The position numbers were made by a program, and so were the translations under genes. A DNA stretch of 64,000 bases from the NCBI GenBank assembly GCA_007922195.1, contig ML681964.1, forward strand, positions 8,182,213 through 8,246,212. The letters run 5' to 3'. Of this stretch, positions 24,760-35,415 are shown piece after piece; the first letter of the stretch is position 1; each line of letters opens with the position of its first letter. The DNA comes from Podocnemis expansa (taxonomy: Eukaryota; Chordata; Testudines; Podocnemididae). The notes beneath the pieces are model-generated. The model was given only the letters and a program-made list of their open reading frames with translations, was not told the DNA's origin and made no database searches.

Positions 24760-26192
24760 TTTTTTTTCCCCTTTTTAGTACATTTTTTTAAGGTTATCTT
24801 ATCTGCAAAACTTCTTTCTTATATTTTTTGAAGACCAAAAAGTGAGGAGGCATTGCCAGGAATGGTGCTTGTCATTGGAACCTATGAACAAAACCTATGG
24901 ACAGCACTTGCCATTGAAACCTATGACTGTTATGCTATCTGCTGGAGAAAGGTGAGAAAACACAGGGAGTACAGACAGAGGCAAAATAATATAAAGGTTG
25001 CCTAAATAAGGAGAAATGCCACTGAAATCAGGGGTTTAAAGGTGATGTAGAACTGGCATAAAAGAGAGAAGAGTTTGTCTCATTATCATTTACCTTTATA
25101 AAGCAGCAGGTAAGACCTTAACTGGGTAACTTCAGCAGACATCAGTTGGAGTCATGTGGCTAAAAGATGTGTAGCACTTTAAAAATTACCCTAAGAGTTG
25201 AAATTTCTCTCCTCTCTCAAGCACACTTTTTAGAAACTGATATTTATCAAAGTGCCTGTGATTAATATCAGCAATAGCATTCCACATTGTTTCTGACTCT
25301 ATAAGGAAATAGTTTAATTCAGTTCAGATTACGCATGAACAAATCTACTATCAACTTGCATTTTGGATTCAGGTTTTCTTGCTGCTCAAAGCTTTATTTT
25401 AATTGTTGTGAGCACCTCAGACAGAATATAGAAATTTGGGATACACAATTATGAAAGCAATTTCCACTGTCTGGAAAATAGGCCTGAGGGTTGTAATGTG
25501 GACATTTGCAATAGCAGTGATACTGCCCCCCTTTAGTGACTGATTTTTCTAAGAATTCATTTTTAACTTTTAATACTGGCAAAAATGTGACTCTTAAGAA
25601 ATGTTCACTGTTAATACACATACGGTGTTAAATGATAAAGCTCTTATAGCAGAGTGATAAGCACCTGTATGAAAGAACTTGATTGCCAGCTGAATTAGTC
25701 TGGCACTGCTGATAACTCCATAGTGAGGTCTGTAATGTCTGCAAGGAAGAAAAAAAGTATATACCATGAGACTTGCCTACAGACTGTATATTTAGTCTTT
25801 GCATATCATGTGCATGTCAGTCAAGTCATTTTGGAAATGGCTTAACTTCCCAAAGATACAGCATATGGCTCTGAATGATTTCTTGAAATAAATGTCCCCC
25901 AAATCCTCCATTCAGCAGGGAAAAAAATAATACTTCTTGTGGTAAATCTTTAAAGCTGGGATTTTAGAAGTAGCCTGAGTTAGGAGCCCAAATCCCAGTT
26001 GTTACCAAAACACTCTTGAAAATCTCAGCCTAAAGAAATGAAGCATATTTATAACAATGTAATGTAATGTGCTTAGATATTAGGAAAGGGTCTATGGACT
26101 AGATCCTCTGGTGCACTATAGCCCTTTTGTGCTACATCTGGTCCTAAAGTCATTTTAACAAGTCTTGTATGCATCACCCCAATATGTGGCAA
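24760..26192. other. AT-rich stretch without recognised features
   Basis: I see no gene or classified repeat. Confidence 0.5.
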
Positions 26193-26393
26193 AGGGGTAG
26201 CCATGTTAGTCTAGTTCAGCAAAACAAACAAGGAGTCCTGTGGTACTTTTAAAGACTAAAAAATGTATTTATTGCATGAGCTTTCGTGGGAGAATATCCC
26301 ACTTTGTCAGACACTTTGAAGATGGGGGAATTTTATCCCACAAAAGCTCATGCAATAAATTTGTCAGTCTTAAAGTGCCACGGGACTCCTTGG
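26193..26393. repeat. Palindrome of two inverted PLE tails
   Basis: The left part is a minus-strand PLE tail (complement of the AGACTAACATGGCTACCCC end at 26193-26215, then GGAGTCCTGTGG). The right part from about 26331 is a plus-strand tail (TTTATCCCACAAAAGCTCAT, then GTGCCACGGGACTCCTTG). Arms 26229-26295 and 26331-26393 pair with each other. The left arm is longer and includes a degraded core reading CTGACAA on the minus strand. Confidence 0.85.
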
Positions 26394-28734
26394 TGAGATT
26401 CTGATGCCATAAAGTCAGCAAAGGGTCTCTTATTCCCCTCCCAGCTGTGCTCCTGTTACAAGGGAATGAGTATGACCTGGATGTCCTACACTATTTTGAA
26501 CCCCGGCTAATACTTCTGGGTACTCGTGCTTGAATATCTGGCATGAAGTAGGGTGGCCCTGAAGCTGCTCTAATATGGCAAGGGGCACCAGTTCACAAAG
26601 GTAGCAGCAGGCTCCATGGAGTGCAAAAATAACTTTTGAATCCAGCTTGTGCTCTTTGCAGATCAGTTCATAATCTGGCTGTGTACACTTTGAAAGTGAG
26701 AGAGCTAAAATAATGGGATTAGAATTAGATGGTTTGAAGATGGTTTAGAAGAGGGGATTCAGTAAATCGTATTTGTAAGGATTTGATGTCCGGTTTTGAA
26801 GACATGAGTCCGTGTTTATATTCTATATAAAATTCATAAACTGACAATGTACTCAGGCATAAAAACATGGGTCAAAGATAAGTGATCACACACCTATATG
26901 AAAAACAGAAACATGGGGACAAATGTATTCCTTTTTATGGCCACATCTGTTATTTTCACTAGCTTATTCTGTCTGCTGAATTTTCATTAAACCTTGTTTA
27001 AGAATGTAGGAGATAGCTGATGGGTATTAGGCATCAAATGAGTCTGTCAAAGAGCTGACAGTTGATAAGGTGTTTCAACCAGTGGCATAGCAAATCTCTG
27101 TACACAAACTTCACAATCAATATTATTATTAATCTTACAGTTTCTGCTAGTTTAAAATGAACATCCTTCCAGGGACAACATTCAGCCTAGTGGCATTCAG
27201 TAAAGTAGCAAACACTGCTTTACATTTGGAGACGGGATTTAAATTAAATGTGGGAAGATTTAAACTGAATTAGTAGATTTTAAATGCAGCAACCATATAC
27301 CTGAGTCTCAGTAATGCATGGTGATGTGTATATGAGTCATTCTTTCTTGCTGGGATTCTTGCCTCAGACAGAGGAATAGGGCAGAGCAGATAAGCATCAA
27401 CAGCAGCAAAGTCAAAGTCCTAGCTCCAACAATTTCTGAGGAGGAGGAAAATAAAACAAAGAAAGTGAACTTAGGCCACTTCTCTGTTCGATATAACAGT
27501 TGTTAAGAGGGCAAATTCACTCAGTTGATCCCAGACATTTAGGTTTTACCTTTATTTTTTAGGTGGACATATAATAAAAAAAGCATGCAAATAAAAGAAT
27601 AGTTGTTGACCTGACATGAAAAGAAGGCATGTACCATTCCAGAATGATTTGTGTTATTAAGCAGAGTTTGAGGGTAGAAGTCTGCTGCTTTGCAATGTGT
27701 CATTTTAAAGGAATAGAGCAGAAATTTAAGATTTTTTTGTTAACAGTGTTCTTCCCCATTGTGACACACTGCACTCGCCCATGATCAATCTTATAGTGTA
27801 ACTGTGTATTGGTTAGTGCAAATATCATGTGAAATGTTTTTGGAATGCTCATGATGTACTAAATGCTAGTGTTTTATGTTTGTTGCAATGTCATGTGAAT
27901 GACTGTGGGGCCTCAGTATGGGATAACGCCAAAGATGTGTCTCAAGGCTTAAAAGAAATACAAGGAAGGATCTCTGAACAGCGGGTCAGTTTATACCTCA
28001 TTAAGGCTTGTCTGAAACAAGCCCAGCTTGGCATTTCAGGAGCAAAGTTCTAGCCTATATGTCAGCAAAGGACCTCACTCACTCAGGACAGGGTGGGAAC
28101 CATACATATACAGACATTGTTGGTTACCTAATCCTGAAGGCGGGAGGGGGGCAAAACTGCAGAGTGGAGAAGGAACATTTTTGAAACGGGAAATATTTTG
28201 CTATTCTTTCTGTGTTCCTTCCACCTACATGTACAAACACCACCAGTGAAGTGCTGATCCAAGGGGAGAGCCTGGCTGGAAGGGAATCCAGCCAGCCTGT
28301 GGTGAGAATCACCTGAGTTTGTAAGGATGATGAAAGTGTTAAGCTTAGTTTAGAGTGTGTTTGGCTTTTTTAAAAATTTTGACTAGACTCGCTTTTCTTC
28401 TGACTTATCATGACTTAAACAAATTTATTAAATTATAGAAGGGTTTATCTTGCAGTGCATTTGGTTTAAGCTGTCCCAGAGACTCCATTTAGCGTGACAA
28501 AGCTGGTGTATATCTATTTCTTTGTTAAAGCAATACGCATATGAGCTTACTGTCCAGTGGGCAGCATTGAAGATAGCAGTATGGAGGGTCTTAGAGTTGC
28601 ATCGGAGACTGGGGCTGTTCGCTGAGGTCATACCATTGCATGTTATGATAGGCGGCTAGCTAGAGGCACTCATTCTGTTTGAGATGCAGCTTGCTTGATG
28701 TGGCTGTAGGAGAGCTGCCCAAGAGTGAGATTGA
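26394..28734. other. Stretch without recognised genes; possible unclassified repeat near 27900-28330
   Basis: I identify no coding region. The block 27900-28330 is less AT-rich than its surroundings and looks like an interspersed repeat or LTR remnant, but I cannot classify it. The rest is AT-rich and featureless. Confidence 0.4.
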
Positions 28735-28898
28735 AGTGGTTTTCAAATATTTGTCCTTAGGACCCAGTTGAGAAAAATCATTTATGCCCGAGACCCTACA
28801 GTTACATCTCTGAGCAATGCATTCCAGTCTTTTGCTGGCAGAAGCAGGGGGCACTGTGATCCAGTACTGTGTCCTGACCCTACATTTGAAAACCACTG
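28735..28898. mobile_element. Short hAT-like element, copy A
   Basis: The left end AAGTGGTTTTCAAAT and the complement of the right end CAGTGGTTTTCAAATG are inverted and of the common CAGTGGTTCTCAAA hAT type. The interior words AGGACCCAGTTGA, TTTATGCC, CAATGCATTCC and GTCCTGACCC recur in order in copy B about 970 bases downstream. I found no convincing 8-bp duplication. Confidence 0.6.
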
Positions 28899-29693
28899 GA
28901 TTAGTGTGACAGTGATTCTTTAGTCTAGACTGTGTGAGGGGAACATCACATCTATTCATCATGACGGAAATAGAAGGTTCCAATAGGGGATACAAGTATA
29001 ACAAACCTGGTGTTCAGAGGTTGTCTCTGGTGCTTATTTTTCTTTAAAAAAAATTATTTTTGTTTTCACTGTCTCTTCCAAAATGGCCTTTAATATTTTT
29101 TTCAGGGCTGAATCCTGCTGGCAAGAGGATATGTGGATTGATTTCTCCAGCTGTCTGTGGAGTTCTGCATAAGAGTAGTACACAGAGATAGTAATCCAAA
29201 TCTTTCTCATCCTTGCACATAAAGGGTGTTCAATAAGCAAATAAAATTGTGACACAGACTAGCCCAAACATATCCCTTCCCTGGAGTTTGGCCTTTTGAT
29301 AACTCAGATAGCCCCTCCCCAAAGGTGTAGCTTAAACCTTGTCCCTGGTGCTTGCTAAGTGGCATCACTCCTTGCATGATTATGATCCTGAGTTCTTTGT
29401 TGTGAGGCCTGCTGTCTCTTGGGAAAATAACTGAAACTACTGCACTGAACAAGGAGCATGACCCAATATACAAGAAATGAAATACGATAAAAATAATCAC
29501 AAAATGTAATACTACTTACCAAAGAGAGAGGCTCCAGCAAGAGAAAAGGCAGAAAGGCATAGCAGCCCCTCTCTGCCAGAGATTTTCATTATGGAGAAGA
29601 AAGGCTCTAGAGGATGGAAGGCAGTGGGACAGTATTCTCCTAAAAATAGAGTGCAGTGCAGATGTGGGAGTTGCATCTTTGGGGTGCAGAGAA
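28899..29693. other. Stretch without recognised genes
   Basis: There are minus-strand frames of 97 and 61 codons at 29207-29540, with a donor-like GGTAAG on the minus strand near 29515. I recognise no protein, and one donor-like hexamer is weak evidence. Otherwise nothing is identified. Confidence 0.4.
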
Positions 29694-29870
29694 CTTTGTG
29701 TTCAAGCTTTATTTCTCAGGACCCAGTTGAAAAAAATAATTTATGCCAAGGACCCAACAATTACATCTTTGAACAATGCATTCCCATCTTGCAACAGGGG
29801 GCACGATGACCCATTACCAGAGGATCTGTGACCTGGTGCTGGGTCCTGACCCATGGTTTGAAAACCACCA
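29694..29870. mobile_element. Short hAT-like element, copy B, abutting the DIRS element
   Basis: This shares interior words with copy A in the same orientation (CAGGACCCAGTTGA, ATTTATGCC, CAATGCATTCCC, GGTCCTGACCC). It ends in TTTGAAAACCACCA at 29870, where the DIRS left terminus begins. The left end is degraded. Confidence 0.55.
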
Positions 29871-29914
29871 TTCTTCTTTGAGCAGCTGCTCACATGCATT
29901 CCCCTTAGGTGCGC
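29871..29914 (+). repeat. DIRS left terminal inverted repeat
   Basis: TTCTTCTTTGAGCAGCTGCT and the following CACATGCATTCCCCTTAG are complementary to the first half of the internal complementary region (35070-35105). They are also complementary, with mismatches, to the right end (35342-35380). An A-rich leader follows at 29915-29955. Confidence 0.88.
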
Positions 29915-29963
29915 AAAAACAAAAAAAAATCTTTAAAAAAACAACAAAAAACAAGGATCGGGG

Positions 29964-32020
29964 TTGCCTCGCTTGCCCGGCTTCAAGCCGTGCACGGCCT
30001 GTGGTAGGGTGTTCTCCGCGAGTGACCCCCACAACCAATGCCTGTGGTGCCTAGGGGAGGCACACTGTGTGGACAAGTGTAAGCTCTGCAGAGCCTTTAA
30101 ACCACACACTAAAAAGGAGCGAGACGCGAGGCTGAAAGCCCTGCTTATGGAAGTCACGCTAGCCCCGGCTCCGGACTCCGAGAAAGTGCCCCAAGGGGGG
30201 ACCCCTGTCGCGCGCCTAGACCAGCCGGCACCAGCGGCACCGTCACCGCAGGCAGAAGCCTATGTGGGTCGGGATCGTAGCAGCCCGGAGCAGGTGGACT
30301 CTCCCTTGACTCCAGGTAGCCTGAGAGCAGAGCCAGTGCCCACTCCCTCTATACCAGAGGCTTACGAGGTGGTACGGGCACTGGTGGCCTTGCCCTTACT
30401 CCAGCCCCCACCGGAGACACGACCCTGGCTACTTTGTTTGGGGAATCTGCCTCTGCTCTCCGCTGAGTGGGACCGCCTGCAGGCGGAACATGTGGCCGCT
30501 CCCCCCCCGGAACCATCCGCACAGCGCGGGCAGCGACATAGGTGCTCGGTGTGCGAGGGCCACCCAGGGGCTGGGTCTAGCCCATAGTCCTCATCATCGG
30601 GGCATGCCCCGCAGCGGGGCAGATCATCAGGGCAGCACCGGAGCTCACCCGGAGGGAGGAAAAGGCGATGGATACCCTCTTTTCCCTCGTCATCATCATC
30701 ATCCTCGGCCCTTCGGCACCGCAGAAGGCGGCAAAAAGGGGCCCAGTACTGATGCCAGGCCCGTTCTCCAGCTTGGCAAAGGGACCGCCAGCATTTCCCA
30801 TGGGGACCCCACTCGGGACAGGAGTCCCTTTCGCTTGCCCAGCCCGGGTATGAGGGGCGCTCTGCCTGGTCAGAAAAAGATGTGTGGTCGTATGGGCATG
30901 GGGCTTCACCCTCTCTGTCATCTCTCTCACCAGGTCACCCAGGACCTGCGCCTTCAGCCCAGGGCAGGCGGGGTTGGGATGACCCTCCCGCTGTGCAACC
31001 CTATTTGCCTAGCCAGCAGTCGGTGTGTAAGGGTGAACTGGTGCCAACGAACTGGTGCCGCGGGAGTCAGCCACACCCACTGACAATTTTAGAGCGCATC
31101 AAGACCTCCTGCGTAGACTAGCATCAAATCTCGGTCTGCAGGCGGACGAGGTGAAAGACAATTCGGACTCACTCTTTAACGTCTTGTCCTCCTCGGGGAC
31201 TCCACGGTTGGCCTTGCCACTGCATGAAGGGGTTCAAAAGATCGTGAATGCAGTGTGGCAGACGCCATTGTCAACGGCAGCCACCCATAAGGGTGCAGAA
31301 AAGAAATACTATGTCCCAGCTTCCCCCTTCCAATATTTATACTCCCACCCAGATCCCTCCTCCCTGGTGGTTGAGGCGGCCAACCAGAGGGAATGCCAGG
31401 GCCAACCAGCGGTGACACCACGAAATAAGGATGCCAAAGCGCTTGATGCGTTGGGTAAAAAACTTTATTCAACAGCCACGATGCAGCTCAGGATTGCAAA
31501 CCACGAAGCCCCGCTGGGGCGGTATAATTTTAACCTATGGGGCTCCCTGGCATGCTTTTCAGACTCTATGCCTCCTGACACACGCTCTGATTTCAACACT
31601 ATTCTAGAGCAAGGGTCGCTGGTGACGAAGGCGACATTGCAGACCACCTGGGATGCTGCCGACTCGGCGGGATGCGCAGTTGCCTCAGCTGTATGCCTAC
31701 GCTGGGCAGCCTGGCTCCAGGTTTCGGGGCTTCCCCCACTGGTGCAGCAATCAATCCAGGACATCCCATTCGAGGGGCCCTCATTGTTTTCCGAGAAGAC
31801 AGATACAAAGTTACACATGCTAAAGGACTCTCGCGTGATGCTGTGGTCCCTGGGCCTTTATTCATCACAGGAGCACCGTCGCCAACTCAGACAACAGTCG
31901 TGGGGCCAGCTCTTCCAACCACATCAGCCCTTCCGCCTCCACTCCAGACCCAGGGACAGAGAGACGTCGAGAGCTGCTAGGGCCGGCCGACCCAGCTCCC
32001 TCTCCAGAGTTGCACGATAG
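29964..32020 (+). pseudogene. DIRS gag-like protein (two stops, one frameshift)
   Basis: The nucleic-acid-binding structural protein of the DIRS element. The first block has a cysteine-rich segment (CTACGRVF, then CLWCLGEAHC and CKLCRAF), likely zinc-binding. A Pro/Ser-rich stretch follows, then a basic Ser/Arg region. In that frame stops occur at 30585-30587 (TAG, possibly from CAG) and 30750-30752 (TGA). The reading moves to another frame between 31055 and 31121. It then continues as the conserved C-terminal half: LGLQADEVKDNSDSLFNVLS, ALPLHEGVQKIVNAVWQTP, RYNFNLWGSL and LHMLKDSRVMLWSLGLY, to a stop at 32018-32020. No ATG is evident at the start (first codon considered is TTG at 29964), so the true start is uncertain. 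Confidence 0.88.
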
Positions 32021-34000
32021 ACTAAGCGCCCTCCTGGCAGCCAGTGGAGGCATTTTTGACATAAGGCCTGAGGACGGCGGCCCACTCCACCCGGCCCGGT
32101 CCTCCCCAGTTCCGTCCTTTCACGACCAGCTCTCCTCCTTCTTCCGCGAATGGGTCTCGATCACAACGACCAATGGGTGCTGCGAACCCTTCTGCACGGC
32201 TATGCCCTGCAGTTCTGTGCAAAGGTCTGCAGATGCCCCTCTGCCCCCCAGTCCCTCCCTTGGGACCCAGGGCACGAGCAGCTCCTCAGCGGTGGGGAAG
32301 GTGAGGAAGCTCCTGAGGCTCAGTGCCGTAGAACCAGCCCCGAAGGGGCAGAGAGGGGAAGGATTTTACTCCCGCTATTTTCTCATCCCCAAAGCAAAGG
32401 GAGGTCTCTGACCCATCTTGGACTTTTGAGGCCTAAACAGGTTCCTCAAGAAGCTAAAGTTCTGGATGGTCACCCTTAACCACATTATCCCATCAGTAGA
32501 TCCCGGGCATTGGTTTGCCGCCCTCGACTTGCAGGATGCCTACTTCCATATTTCGATCATTCCCAGTCACAGGAAGTTCCTGAGATTTGTCGGGGCACCA
32601 GACATTTCCAGTTCACAGTCCTTCTGTTCAGATTGGAATTGGCCCCAAAGGTTTTCACAAAATGCATGGCGGTGGTGGCAGCCACCCTGCAAAGGAGAGG
32701 GGTCCAGATCTTTCCTTACCTGGATGACTGGCTTCTCAGAGGAAGGACGGAAGGCCACTTATGGGCAGCCATCCGCACAACCCGCGCTTTGTGCAACCGC
32801 CTGGGCCTGCAAATTAATGAGCAAAAGTCAGTCTTGTCTCCCACTCAAAGGATAGAGTTTATCGGGGCATCCCTGGATTCAGTCCAGGCCAAGGCCTTCC
32901 TGCCGCCAGCCAGGTTCAAGGCCATAGCCGACACCATTGCCGCACTCAAAAGGGACCTCACCACTACAGCCAGCAAATGCATGAGACTTCTCAGCCACAT
33001 GGCGGCAGCCACGCCCATAGTCCACCTTGCTCACCACCATCTTCGCCCCCTGCAGTTGTGGCTCTGGTCGGCTTTTCGTTCCAGCAGGCATCATTGGGAC
33101 AAGGTGGTATGGGTCCCGAGGCAGGTTTTGCGTCAGTTGGCGTGGTGGAGGAGCCCGGGAAAGGCAATGGAAGGGATCCCCTTTGACTTGATAACCCCCT
33201 CAGTATCGCTGATGTCGGACGCTTCCGATGTAGGGTGGGGGGCCCACCTGAGTTCCGGCCCCAGCACCCAGGGGACCTGGGAGCTGAGGGAGGTCTCCCT
33301 CCACATCAGTGTGAAAGAGCTGTGGGCAATAAGGCTCACCTGCACGGTCTTCAAGGACCATCTGCATGGCAGATTCGTTCACGTCCTCCTTGAGAACGTA
33401 ACTGCCATGCACTATGTGAACCAACAAGGGGCCGCACGCTCCTCAGACTTATGTCGGGAAGCGACCCGCCTGTGGGATTTGGTGATAAGGTGCAGTTTCC
33501 ACTTAGTGGCCTCTCACCGCCTGAGAGCAAGGAACAGCCAAGCGGATCGCCTGAGCAGGTACTTCTGTTCACAACACGAGTGGTCTCTTCACCCCACAGT
33601 GGTGCAATCCATCTTCCATGACTGGGGTCATCCCCGATTGGATTTTTTCACAACTTGCGAGAAAAGGAAGTGCCAGCTGTTCTCTTCCCACAAAGGCATG
33701 GAGAGGGGCTCCCTACCGGACGCGCTCCTGCTCGACTGGTCGAGCGGCCTCCTCTACGCCATCCCCCCGTTTCCACTTCTGCACAAAGTCCTCCTAAAGG
33801 TGAAGAGGGACAAGGTGAAGGTCATCCTCATCGCCCCAGCATGGCCTCGCCAGCATTGGTTTCACCTCTTGCTTGAACTGTCGGTAGCCCTGCCACGGGA
33901 GCTCCCACTCAGGCCCGACCTGCTGTCACAGGATAAGGGGCGCTTCTTCCACCCGAATCTGGCCTCACTCCACCTGATCACCTGGAAGCTCCATGGTTGA
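32010..34000 (+). pseudogene. DIRS reverse transcriptase / RNase H (two stops, one frameshift)
   Basis: The replication enzyme of the element. The N-terminal part reads YSRYFLIPKAKGGL, meets TGA at 32409 and TGA at 32427 (both plausible CGA to TGA changes), and continues through FAALDLQDAYFHISI (RT motif A). Near 32600 the frame shifts. The rest is open to 34000: APKVFTKCMAVVAATLQRRG, the catalytic YLDDWL at 32717-32734, then RNase H with SDASDVGWGAHL near 33215, VKELWAI, an altered LENVTAMHY where an aspartate is usual, and NSQADRLSR. The C-terminal part with LYAIPPFPLLHKVL and APAWPRQHWF corresponds to the region some authors assign to a Dam-like methyltransferase in DIRS elements; that assignment is inference. 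Confidence 0.92.
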
Positions 34001-35033
34001 CTGCAGAGGAACTGGCCTGCTCAGAAGACATGAGACGCATCCTCTTGGGTAGCCAGAAGCGATCCACATGGCATACCTGTGAGGCAAAGTGGAAGAGGTT
34101 TGTGAACTGGACCAAGGCCAAACGGGCGGATCCGCTGGGGCACCCATCCAGGTAATTCTGGACTACCTATGTTCCCTGAGCCATCAGGGCCTGACCTCAT
34201 CCTCCTTGAGGGTCCACCTAGCGGCCATCTCCGCTTTCCACCAGCCCTTAGAGGGAGGCCAAGTCTTCTCACACCCGATGGCTGTATGCTTCCTCAGAGG
34301 ACTGGACAGAGTGCTTCCAAGATCACGAGCCCCTACCCCCCAGTGGGACCTCTACCTGGTCCTCCACATACTCTCTGGCCTACCCTTCGAACCCATGGCC
34401 AAGTGCCCTCTCACCGTCCTTTCGCAGAAGGTAGCCTTCCTGGTGGCCATCACGTCAGGCAGGAGGGTGTGGGAACTCAGGGCCCTCTTATCTGAACTGC
34501 CGTACACAGTGTTCTTCAGGTATAAGGTGCGCCTTTGGCCTCATCCGGCCTTCCTCCTGAAGGTGGTGTCAGCCTTCCACTTAAACCAGGACATTTTTCT
34601 GCCCATGTTCTTTCCCAAACCACGTGCCTCAGAGGAACAGAGGCAATGGCACTCCCTGGACGTTCGTAGGGCCTTGGCCTTTTACACTGAAAGAACGACG
34701 TCCTTCTGCAAATCAACGCTGTTGTTTGTAGCCACAGCAGAAAGGCTCAAGGGCAACCCGGTGACGTCGCAGACGATCTCGTCCTGGATTGTCGCCTGCA
34801 TAAGGGAATGCTACAGAATCGCCGGGACCCCGTTCCCTGAGCCTGTTAAGGCGCACTCGACTAGAGCTCAAGCAGCATCAGCAGCTTTCTTAGCCCGTAT
34901 TCCCATCCAGGAGATTTGCCGGGCAGCAACTTGGGCTTCGGTCCACACTTTCACCTCCCACTATGCCCTGGTGCAACAAGTGAGAGGTGACGTGGCGTTT
35001 GGCAAAGCCGTCCTCCACACCAGCAGCTTGTAA
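33994..35033 (+). pseudogene. DIRS tyrosine recombinase (one frameshift near its N-terminus)
   Basis: This enzyme inserts the circular DIRS DNA by site-specific recombination in place of an integrase. The N-terminal part reads TAEELACSEDMRRILLGSQK and WHTCEAKWKRFVNW from 33997 in one frame. A frameshift between about 34127 and 34150 leads into IQVILDYLCSLSHQGLTSSS, open to the stop at 35033. Candidate catalytic residues are all present: arginine in TSGRRVWELRA (34461 or 34464), His and Arg in KAHSTRAQA (34854 and 34863), and the nucleophile Tyr in FTSHYAL (34962). The apparent GTG start at 34089 is not real. The main domain is one of the least damaged frames of the element. Confidence 0.92.
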
Positions 35034-35069
35034 CTCCTCCCGCCATCCAAGGTAAGGCTCGCTATTCTC

Positions 35070-35167
35070 CTAAGGGGAATGCATGTGAGCAGCTGCTCCA
35101 AGAAGAAAAAGGACAGTTACTTACCTGTAACTTCTGTTCTTCAAGATGCGCTGCTCACATCCATTCC
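35070..35167. repeat. DIRS internal complementary region
   Basis: The first half, 35070-35105, is the complement of the left terminus (29873-29907) with one or two mismatches. The second half, 35113-35167, is the complement of the right terminus (35354-35408), about 50 of 55 bases. In DIRS replication this region is thought to template the joined ends of the circle. It lies just after the recombinase stop, as usual. Confidence 0.9.
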
Positions 35168-35341
35168 ACACCCGCCCCCTTCCCCGCTTCGGAGTTACCG
35201 GAAAGAAGGGACTGAGGGAAGAGGTGGAGCAGCAGCGGCTAGGAATGGGCGGTCGCTGGCCGCGCTAGGGGACGCCGCTGCTGCCCCTGGGAGGTCAGAC
35301 TAAGGGCAAAAGCTTTCCGGCAGCTAGGCGCATCGGCGCAT

Positions 35342-35415
35342 GCGCACCTAAGGGGAATGGATGTGAGCAGCGCATCTCAAAGACCAGAAGTTACAGGTAA
35401 GTAACTGTGTTTTTT
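35342..35415 (+). repeat. DIRS right terminal inverted repeat
   Basis: GCGCACCTAAGGGGAATGGA pairs with the left terminus. The segment 35354-35408 also forms a 55-base inverted repeat with the internal region 35113-35167, spaced 186 bases apart. It contains CAGGTAAGTAA at 35394-35404, which resembles a splice donor. Confidence 0.88.

Larger units (their letters stand above)
29871..35415 (+). mobile_element. DIRS-type tyrosine-recombinase retrotransposon, near full length
   Basis: This holds gag, RT/RNase H and tyrosine recombinase remnants in DIRS order, with no integrase. Inverted termini are present: the left end 29881-29914 (AGCTGCTCACATGCATTCCC, then CTTAGGTGCGC) pairs with the complement of 35342-35371. 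An internal complementary region at 35070-35167 matches both outer ends. These are the defining DIRS features. There is no target duplication, as expected for this class. The reading frames carry at least four stops and three frameshifts, so it is inactive but comparatively young. The outer boundaries are set from the internal complementary region and are good to a few bases. Confidence 0.93.

Noticed and set aside
27900..28330. Possible solo LTR
   Set aside because: No clear terminal TG...CA with target duplication, primer-binding site or polyadenylation arrangement could be fixed; left as unclassified.
29207..29540. Possible host exon on the minus strand with a donor-like GGTAAG near 29515
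   Set aside because: No protein family recognised, and one hexamer is weak evidence. Needs transcript support before being called.
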